A stretch of 64,000 nucleotides of DNA, from assembly GCF_035083965.1 (NCBI RefSeq), contig NC_089726.1, positions 13,459,501 to 13,523,500 on the forward strand, written 5' to 3'. This stretch comes from Branchiostoma lanceolatum. Lineage: Eukaryota > Chordata > Leptocardii > Amphioxiformes > Branchiostomatidae. Below are positions 57,284 through 64,000 of the stretch, in pieces. The notes beneath the pieces are model-generated. The model was not told the DNA's origin. It ran no database searches and worked only from the letters and a program-made list of their open reading frames with translations. A program made the translations under genes and the position numbers. Each line of letters opens with the position of its first letter. Position 1 is the first letter of the stretch.

Positions 57284-60200
57284 TTATACTAACAACTTAT
57301 TGCATAAAGATCCCCACTTAAACAGGTGTTTATCAATTTTTCCAGAATTATAAGCACTTATATATTCCACTTTGTGGTAATGCTTAACATAAGCAATATA
57401 TCCATCTAACGTAGCTAATTTTACATGTCTGTTTTTAAATAAATAAAGTTTTGCAATTAGCAACAACGTATTAATTACAATAGGACAATTAACAGAAGTA
57501 CCTAATATGATATTTCTAGGTGCAAGTATAACAGAGGCATTGACATGGTTTTGTATCCAATTTTTTACCTCTCCCCAAAACTTTACGAGTGAAGAACAAT
57601 GGTGAAAAATATGCAGAGGAGTTTCCTCCTCGCTGTTACAATAAGAACAAAGTGAATCGTCGGATAAGTTCCATCTGTACAGCTTATTTCTTAAAGCGAG
57701 AAAATTGTGTACTAATTTGTATTGAAATGCTCTTAGATAGGAATCAATAGTTGTTATGTAAATTAAACTGTAAACCAAATCCCATTGTATCTGTTCATCG
57801 AAGATATCCATCCAGTATTGTTGGGCTTTACAGTGAAAATCAACAAATTTTCTATCAACTAAATAAAAACGATATAATTCCCTATTTATTTTAACCCCTT
57901 TCAACCACTTGAGATATTTTAACACAGGCACTGTAACTGTTGCACAGAGAAAAATATCCTTAATCATATGTTTCCATTCAAGCGGAATGCTAGATAACAG
58001 TTGTATATATCTAAACTCATTACAAATTCTTCCATATTTAAAAATAAATGATCTGTACGTCAGAAAAGCTCCATCATTATCCAGTAAATCCTGAATAAAC
58101 ATAATTCCCCTTTGGCTAAAGGCCTCCCAGAAAAACGGTAGTCTATCAATAAGTAAGTTAGAATTCAACCAAAGCAATTGTCTCATGACTTCCCATTTGT
58201 TATCGGGTGGTTTCTTCTGGGCCTTTAGCCAAGCTAACATGACCTCTTCAAAGAATGTACTTAAATAAGCATGCTTGGGGACAACATTGTGGAAATGAGC
58301 TTCCGTAAGTTGGAGGAAAGGGAAAATACCATACCTAAAAAGTAAGCTATGATTCAACATCTTTCTACAAAACCAATTTTCGTTCAAATATAATCTAGGG
58401 ATCCAAGCCGCCTTTAATGATAAATTAAAGGCTTCTAGATTGATAAGTTTCAGTCCACCATAATCATACGTGTTATACACAATTTTTCGTTTAACCCGTT
58501 CTGGCCCACCTGACCATAGAAATCTGAAAATTTTTTTCTCATATATCTTAAAAAACTCAGTGTCTGGAGATGGCAAAGACATAAAAAGATAAGTAAATTG
58601 AGAAACCACTAAAGTATTTAACAGTGTGACTTTTCCATACAAGGTAAGGATTTTTCCTTTCCATGGCTGGATTATTTTATCAACTTTCTGCAACTTTTTG
58701 TTGTAATTATCTTCAATTAGAGTTCTCATATGTTTGGGAATATAAATTCCCAAAAGGTCGACTGACCCATCTGACCATTTAACAGGAAAAGTACATGGTA
58801 GTTGAAAGTTTGTGTATTTTAGTGGTCCCAATCTGACAATTATACACTTATCAAAATTTGGAACCAAACCAGAAATTGTAGAGAAGTTTTTTAAATCTAG
58901 ACACAGCGCTTCCAATGTTCTGTAACAGGGTTTGAGTGAAAAATTGGTATCGTCAGCAAATTGTGATAATTTACATGTTTCCCCTCTACATATTAATCCC
59001 ACAATGTTTTCATTTGACCTTACTCTAATCGCCAACAATTCTACTGCCAAAATAAACAGATAAGGCGACGATGGACAACCTTGTCTTAACCCCCGATGGA
59101 GCCTAAAGGGTTCTGACAAATAACCTTGGTTAACTATTCTACTTGTAATCTTTGTGTACATAATATTTATCCACCGTAGTAACGATTCACCAAAACCAAA
59201 CATATGCAATGCCTCTAATACAAAGTCTAACCTTATTTTATCAAAGGCCTTTTCAAAATCCGTAACAAATATAAGGCCTTCAACATTTTCCTTATCACAA
59301 TATTCAATAATCTCCAATACTTTTCTGATGTTGTCACTTATTGACCTACCGGACAAAAAGCCAGTTTGGTCCATATGTATAATTCCGGATATTACTTTTT
59401 TCATTCTAAGTGCAATACATTTTGACAAAATACGTGTGTCACAAGAAAGTAATGTAAGAGGTCGCCAATTTGTCAAATACACTGGATTTTTGTCCATACC
59501 CGATGAGTCTTGTTTGAGAAGTAGGGATATAATCCCCTCCCTTTGCGTATCCGACATTTGCCCTAGATCATAAACGGTATTGAAACAGTCCAACATTGGC
59601 TGTTTTAATAAATTAAAAAAATCCTTATAAACTTCAACCGTAATCCCATCTGCCCCTGGTGACTTCCCCTTTTCAAATGTCAAAATTGCCTCCCAAAGCT
59701 CTTTGGCAGTAATGGCACCTTCACATATTTCAGATTGTTGTTTAGTTAAAGTAGGTATGTTACCCTCTACGAAAAAATCGTTATATGCCGACTCCTCTTT
59801 TAGAGGCTTTGGAACATCCACAAAGGAATACAATGAAGAATAAAATTTTACTTCCTCACGCAAAATGTCAGACGGATCTGTAATATATTCCCCATCCTGC
59901 AGAACAATCTTGGAAACATTCTTTTTTGTTTTGTTACGATTTAGCAGGTTAAAGAAATATTTAGTGGGTTTTTCACCTAATTGCATCCATTTTGCGCGAG
60001 AATGTAGCATAATTTTTTGTCTCTTTTCCTCGTAGAGGGTCTCTATTAACATCTCTTTCTGTTTTAATTCTTCTAACATAAAGAGTGGAGGAGATCTCAA
60101 ACTATCGATTCTGTTTTGTAGGTTTCTTAATTCACCTTGCAATTTTTTTTCTTTCTGAAACATTTGTTTTTTTCTATAGGACGTAAATTTTATGCAGTGT

Positions 60201-61081
60201 CCCCGAAAGGCACACTTAAATGCGTCCCATATAATTCTGGGTTCTGCTGATCCCTTATTAAAGACAAAAAACTCTTCAATAAATTTTCTTGTGTCTTTAA
60301 GGAAGATGTTATCACTCAAAAGACTGGAATCAAATTTCCAATATCCAGGTCCGTGTTGGAGATCTCCAGATACAACATTCAAAAAGATTAATCTATGATC
60401 GGATTTGAAAGGTTCAGCTATGGCGGTTTTGGTAACCTTTGGTAAAAGAGAAAAGGAGATTAGAAAGTAGTCCAAACGACTAGCCTGTTTTTGTCTTCGC
60501 CATGTATATCTAATGACCTCTGGGTTATTACAACGCCATACATCCACAAGATCAAAAGTGGCAGTCAACTCACAAATTGCCTGAGTGGCACGTGGGTGAC
60601 TGTTTACCGAATGTTGCCCTGCTCGGTCTTTTTTAACATCAAGCACCGTATTGAAGTCTCCAGCTAATATAACATTTTCATTACAATCTTCCATTTCTAA
60701 TATATTTCTTTGTATGTCTTCAAAAAAACCTTCATCATCTTCATTAGGTGCATAAATATTAACTAAGCAAAAACGGAAGTTTCCACAATTCAAATCTAGT
60801 AAAATGTATCTGCCACTTTCATCTTTCCTAATATCATGAATCTGATATGACAGATTACTTTTAAACATAATAAGCACACCACAGCTATTACTTTTTCCAT
60901 GACTAAACACAATCTGACTCCCCCACTCTGATAACCATTGTTTTTCATTTTCGACAGTCGAGTGAGTTTCTTGTAAACAGATAATAGAGTGGGATTTGTC
61001 ATTCAAAAATGTAAAGGTATCTCTTCTTTTTGACTTATTTCCTAAACCTCTACAATTAAAGCTGGCAAAAGAAAGCACCAT
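57284..61081 (-). CDS. LINE ORF2: APE endonuclease + reverse transcriptase
   Basis: 1,265 residues in one open frame; the ATG at 61081 starts MVLSFASFNCRGLGN. The APE-type endonuclease covers about residues 1-235 with FNCRG, QETH, NIYAPNEDD, AGDFNTVLD and SDHRLIFL, the metal and catalytic positions of the family. The reverse transcriptase spans about residues 440-760: NWRPLTLLSCD, FVTDFEKAFDKIR (motif A), GLRQGCPSSPYLFILAVELL, then the catalytic QFADDTNFS (motif C). The C-terminal region has a zinc-knuckle-like CSYCNSEEETPLHIFHHC near residue 1,145. It nicks target DNA and copies its RNA at the nick. No interruption is seen. Confidence 0.93.
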   Translation of the reverse strand: MVLSFASFNCRGLGNKSKRRDTFTFLNDKSHSIICLQETHSTVENEKQWLSEWGSQIVFSHGKSNSCGVLIMFKSNLSYQIHDIRKDESGRYILLDLNCGNFRFCLVNIYAPNEDDEGFFEDIQRNILEMEDCNENVILAGDFNTVLDVKKDRAGQHSVNSHPRATQAICELTATFDLVDVWRCNNPEVIRYTWRRQKQASRLDYFLISFSLLPKVTKTAIAEPFKSDHRLIFLNVVSGDLQHGPGYWKFDSSLLSDNIFLKDTRKFIEEFFVFNKGSAEPRIIWDAFKCAFRGHCIKFTSYRKKQMFQKEKKLQGELRNLQNRIDSLRSPPLFMLEELKQKEMLIETLYEEKRQKIMLHSRAKWMQLGEKPTKYFFNLLNRNKTKKNVSKIVLQDGEYITDPSDILREEVKFYSSLYSFVDVPKPLKEESAYNDFFVEGNIPTLTKQQSEICEGAITAKELWEAILTFEKGKSPGADGITVEVYKDFFNLLKQPMLDCFNTVYDLGQMSDTQREGIISLLLKQDSSGMDKNPVYLTNWRPLTLLSCDTRILSKCIALRMKKVISGIIHMDQTGFLSGRSISDNIRKVLEIIEYCDKENVEGLIFVTDFEKAFDKIRLDFVLEALHMFGFGESLLRWINIMYTKITSRIVNQGYLSEPFRLHRGLRQGCPSSPYLFILAVELLAIRVRSNENIVGLICRGETCKLSQFADDTNFSLKPCYRTLEALCLDLKNFSTISGLVPNFDKCIIVRLGPLKYTNFQLPCTFPVKWSDGSVDLLGIYIPKHMRTLIEDNYNKKLQKVDKIIQPWKGKILTLYGKVTLLNTLVVSQFTYLFMSLPSPDTEFFKIYEKKIFRFLWSGGPERVKRKIVYNTYDYGGLKLINLEAFNLSLKAAWIPRLYLNENWFCRKMLNHSLLFRYGIFPFLQLTEAHFHNVVPKHAYLSTFFEEVMLAWLKAQKKPPDNKWEVMRQLLWLNSNLLIDRLPFFWEAFSQRGIMFIQDLLDNDGAFLTYRSFIFKYGRICNEFRYIQLLSSIPLEWKHMIKDIFLCATVTVPVLKYLKWLKGVKINRELYRFYLVDRKFVDFHCKAQQYWMDIFDEQIQWDLVYSLIYITTIDSYLRAFQYKLVHNFLALRNKLYRWNLSDDSLCSYCNSEEETPLHIFHHCSSLVKFWGEVKNWIQNHVNASVILAPRNIILGTSVNCPIVINTLLLIAKLYLFKNRHVKLATLDGYIAYVKHYHKVEYISAYNSGKIDKHLFKWGSLCNKLLV

Positions 61082-61520
61082 GTTAGTATAATGAGGCTAA
61101 ATCCATCAGAACAACCTGTTGCATATGCAAATCACTCCCAAGAGAAAAACAAGCAACATACCTTCCATATTCCTCGATCGGGGACACTAAGGTGGTTAGC
61201 AAAACCATATTTGAATACACAGTAACACATAATAACACAGTGAAGCTTAAAAAGCCTAGCAGTAAACTTAAACTACACAACCAACAGAGAAAACAGTCTA
61301 CCAGTGCAGGCGTGAAGATACAGCGCATGTCGAGAAAGTACCACATGTGTTCTTGATTGCTGGGAGCTGATTGATAAGAATGATGGCTCATTCCTTGTCT
61401 ACAGTGTTGCAGGTGCACATTCTTTCAATTAGGGCAAGTATGTCACTAATGACTGGAAACACGGAAAACAAAATTCCGCAGTCAGCTGTGACCCTGCATT
61501 ACTTCTTGCCCAAATTGAGT

Positions 61521-62249
61521 TTAGCCATCAAACTTTTTCGCCTGTCCATCTTTACCCCTCCACTTTCCCGCGAAGAACCGACACTTCTCTCCTTTCTCGT
61601 AGGCTTCAGCGACATGAGACTTCCACTTCTTCTTTTCTTTCAGATCTTCTCTGGTCAGGTCATCCACCATGTAGTAATCCTTGCCACGCAACACATCCCT
61701 GGCCTTGATCATAATGGAAGTTTTGTCGCGATAAGACAACATCTTGACGAGAATGTGGGGGGGCTTACCTTGTAGTCCTCTACCGTCCCTGTGAGCCCTC
61801 TCAATAGCAACGTTATCCAGGTGAAAATCCTCACGCAAAATTTTTTCCACTTTCTCAATACAACGCTCACCCTTTTCGACAGGCACGCCAACGATTCTGA
61901 AGTTGTTCCTCCGAGAGAACCTTTCTAAGGTGTTGCACTTATCCAGCAGAAACTCGATGGCCTCGCCCTGCTTGTCGACCTTCTTCTCCAACGCAGCGTT
62001 GTTTTTTTCCAAATCCTCCAAACGGCCGTGTACAAACTCAAAAGAACTGTTAACAGAGTCTTCCAACAAGTCAACCTTATTCTTGAGCTCTTTTTGACCA
62101 ACCAAAAGGTTCTTCAGTGACATCTTCACGAAGGATTCGAACGACTGTGTATTTCCAGGGGGGAGGGGGGCATCCGGCGTGGTCCCATTTTCCTCGGTAT
62201 CTTCTGTGTCACGCGCTGCTCGCGTTTTCCTGGTACTAGGAGGGGGCAT
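61521..62249 (-). CDS. LINE ORF1: coiled-coil RNA-binding protein
   Basis: 242 residues; the ATG at 62249 starts MPPPSTRKTRAARDTEDTEE. A charged N-terminus is followed by a coiled coil at about residues 40-105 (LVGQKELKNKVDLLEDSVNS, GRLEDLEKNNAALEKKVDKQ). An RRM-like domain follows (RRNNFRIVGVPVEKGERCIE) and a basic C-terminal part (RDKTSIMIKARDVLRGKDYY). This order, coiled coil then RRM then C-terminal domain, is that of L1-type ORF1 proteins, which trimerise and coat element RNA. About 440 bp separate its stop from ORF2. Confidence 0.88.
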   Translation of the reverse strand: MPPPSTRKTRAARDTEDTEENGTTPDAPLPPGNTQSFESFVKMSLKNLLVGQKELKNKVDLLEDSVNSSFEFVHGRLEDLEKNNAALEKKVDKQGEAIEFLLDKCNTLERFSRRNNFRIVGVPVEKGERCIEKVEKILREDFHLDNVAIERAHRDGRGLQGKPPHILVKMLSYRDKTSIMIKARDVLRGKDYYMVDDLTREDLKEKKKWKSHVAEAYEKGEKCRFFAGKWRGKDGQAKKFDG

Positions 62250-62424
62250 TTTGCACCGAAGGCTTACTTAACTGAAGTACCAAGTTAAACTCGTGTTCGG
62301 AACAGCTCGGTATATTCTACAAGGTAGTATTCGTCAAAACTCCACGTAGCGCTCCACTCACGCGTCCGCCCTTCACGCCGCCATATTGGATAATCTTGAT
62401 CTTTAAGTTAAACTACTACAGGAT

Positions 62425-62505
62425 ATAGAATTACAAGTCAAGCGGATGTTGACAATGGCTGGACTGTGGTGACCAAGAAGAAAAACGTGGACAGTAATGA
62501 CAAAA
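62425..62505 (+). pseudogene. duplicated TSR2 last exon
   Basis: Matches 49565-49641 of TSR2: a [13 protein letters not shown]-like reading against [14 protein letters not shown]. Together with 56921-57149 it shows that the LINE sits inside a second, partial TSR2 copy. Exon 5 and its surroundings are missing. Confidence 0.85.
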
Positions 62506-63595
62506 CAATTACCTATATCATTTATAATTATTTACTTTTTTTAATGAAAAGGTAATTGTATACAACCTGTTTCCATTCAATGCTTTGTCAAAGAAATCGA
62601 ACTTTGTCATCCAGTGACTTGCCAAAGTTATGAAACTATTCACGGATATATTACAACATTTTCAAACAGCACAACACAGCAGTCTGTACTAAGAGTACAA
62701 GCTGTGTTGTAACTGATTGGTTACTTTTCAGAACACACATGGGTGTACTCAGGCTCTTTTTGATGTGCTCAGGGTGTGACTCATCTCAACGTCAATGCAA
62801 ACGGCTTAGAACATTCCCTCCAAGGGCCTCCAACCTCACCAAGTAGTTTGTAAATCAGGGTTCTTTATTAATGAGTGGACTACAGATCATGTCACAAATA
62901 GCCCTTACTTAGTGCCATAGTTGCCATCATATCAGAAAACTACTAAGGTTGGCTGTGTACAAACAATACGTTCTTTCTGACATTAAAAACTGAAGATTGA
63001 CTCCTTTTTGGACAGTTCCTCATTCTTAATGTACTAAAACAATGATTGTGGCAGTGACATTTTTTTTCATTCAAAATTAAAACTTTTTTAAAGCATTGCT
63101 TTCAGGAGTACGAGCAAAAACTGTCAATGTCTTTGTCAGAACGTTTTGCAGTCGGTTGGATGCTCCAATCTTGTCCTTAGTGCAGCAGATCAAAAGGTTT
63201 TACCCCTCACCACACGCCTCCTTTGTTGGTAATCCATGGCTGCAAGGTCCTGAGTACATGTAGTAAAAAAAATATTGCAAAAACAAAAAAGATGGTTTAC
63301 TCCAAACCAGAATTATTAGAGCACTCATGGCGTGGATAAAAACTACTGATGATTCAAGCAATATGCTTTGAATACTTTAATTTCAAACATTTGCAGTGTC
63401 TTGTGGAGAAATACATTCTATCATGGGACAAGCACATAAGTCCAATATTCAATACCCTGGTTGATCTGTTGTCAGGTTTTTGTGGAAGAGACTGTTTTAT
63501 CCCAGCATCCTATCAGTTTGTCACATCCAATACCTTCAGATTTCTGACTATACATGCATGTACTGCATTTTGATGACAATACGTGGTAAAAGCTG
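62506..63595. other. duplicated TSR2-PHYH spacer
   Basis: Aligns by eye in patches to 49642-51164. It also carries, at about 62613-62650, a stretch close to the 33-bp tail of the palindromic element (CAGTGACTTGCCAAAG, TATGAAACTATTCACGGA). No gene seen. Confidence 0.6.
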
Positions 63596-63751
63596 TCAAA
63601 CCTTCATTGACATTTTGGTCACAGGATGGTCCTTGCTCAACTTCATCTTCTTAAAAACCCTTTCAATTTGCTCCCTTTGGGCCTTCTCTTGGACTGTTCC
63701 TGTCACATCGATAATGGTGAGGTCTGTCTGGGAATAGTGTCCAGAGATGGC
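63596..63751 (-). CDS. last exon of a second PHYH gene (partial)
   Basis: Reads [20 protein letters not shown], then QEKAQREQIERVFKKMKL and SKDHPVTKMSMKV and stop. It is about 65-70% identical to the last exon of the first PHYH at 51165-51317, one codon longer, with an intact frame and acceptor. The intact exon suggests a tandem PHYH paralogue that continues beyond the right edge. Its upstream exon is not seen before 64000, so the next intron must be longer than in the first copy or the exon is lost. Confidence 0.75.
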   Translation of the reverse strand, partial: AISGHYSQTDLTIIDVTGTVQEKAQREQIERVFKKMKLSKDHPVTKMSMKV

Positions 63752-64000
63752 CTGGAATGGGAAGGGCACACATGCTGCATAAAGCCTCATTAAAGAATAC
63801 TTTTGCAGCATTGGTAATTGCTTAGAAAATGCAAAAACAAAACTGTTACTTGTGACTATAAATTGAACAAAATTTTTGTTTTCCTTGGACCAGTTAAGCT
63901 GCAGTATTACAGGTGACCGTACTAAGTGCCAATCCACATTGATGATGAAGACAAGCTCTGTTGGGTTAAGGCAGCTCAGGCTCGAAAATTCGTGTTCGAG
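63752..64000. other. probable intron of the second PHYH copy
   Basis: Continues upstream of the last exon of the PHYH paralogue on its strand. No exon or repeat recognised. Confidence 0.4.

Larger units (their letters stand above)
57158..62396 (-). mobile_element. full-length L1/Tx1-type LINE with both ORFs open
   Basis: About 5.24 kb. TGATCTTT flanks it at 57150-57157 and 62397-62404, a target-site duplication. Its 3' end (left) is a long poly(A), seen as poly(T) from 57158 to about 57184. Its 5' end (right) starts near AGATTATCCAATATGGCGGC. Two open frames in the same direction, an RRM-type ORF1 and an endonuclease-RT ORF2, place it with L1/Tx1-like non-LTR elements. Completeness and open frames point to a young insertion. 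It landed in the duplicated TSR2 remnant. Confidence 0.9.

Overview
The window looks like nuclear DNA from a lancelet (Branchiostoma, amphioxus). It has short GT-AG introns, chordate-type orthologues, many small foldback transposons, and tandem copies of death-fold adaptor genes. I rebuilt the genes by hand from splice signals, reading phase and remembered vertebrate proteins; no search was run. Exon totals for the CRADD-like B, FADD-like, 177-aa, MCM10, UPF2 and TSR2 models divide evenly into codons.

1-7.3 kb, minus strand: a death-fold cluster. A FADD-like gene (DED then death domain) lies between two CRADD/RAIDD-like genes (CARD then death domain). The left CRADD-like gene has a 5'-truncated LINE tail inside its last death-domain exon. 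9.8-11.3 kb: a three-exon gene for an unrecognised 177-residue protein. 12.4-20.4 kb: MCM10, a replication factor, on the minus strand. It sits head to head with UPF2, a nonsense-mediated decay factor, on the plus strand (first leader exon ending near 20.95 kb; coding 23.7-43.7 kb).

UPF2 introns hold most of the repeat biology: a tandem pair of repeats with the same ends, two hammerhead-ribozyme-like repeats, a 650-bp near-perfect palindrome with target-site duplications, a pogo-like element, a 1.4-kb element with long terminal inverted repeats, and a duplicated 3' splice site.

45.2-49.6 kb: LACC1 (minus) and TSR2 (plus), divergent from a very short shared promoter. 51.2-54.8 kb: PHYH (minus), with a peroxisomal PTS2 signal in its first exon. 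From 56.9 kb to the end, the 3' half of TSR2, the TSR2-PHYH spacer and the last PHYH exon occur again. A 5.2-kb LINE with two open reading frames, 8-bp target-site duplications and a poly(A) tail lies inside this second copy.

MCM10, UPF2 and PHYH also lie near each other on human 10p13-p14, so part of the window appears to keep ancestral chordate linkage. The other genes share no obvious pathway beyond the death-adaptor trio.
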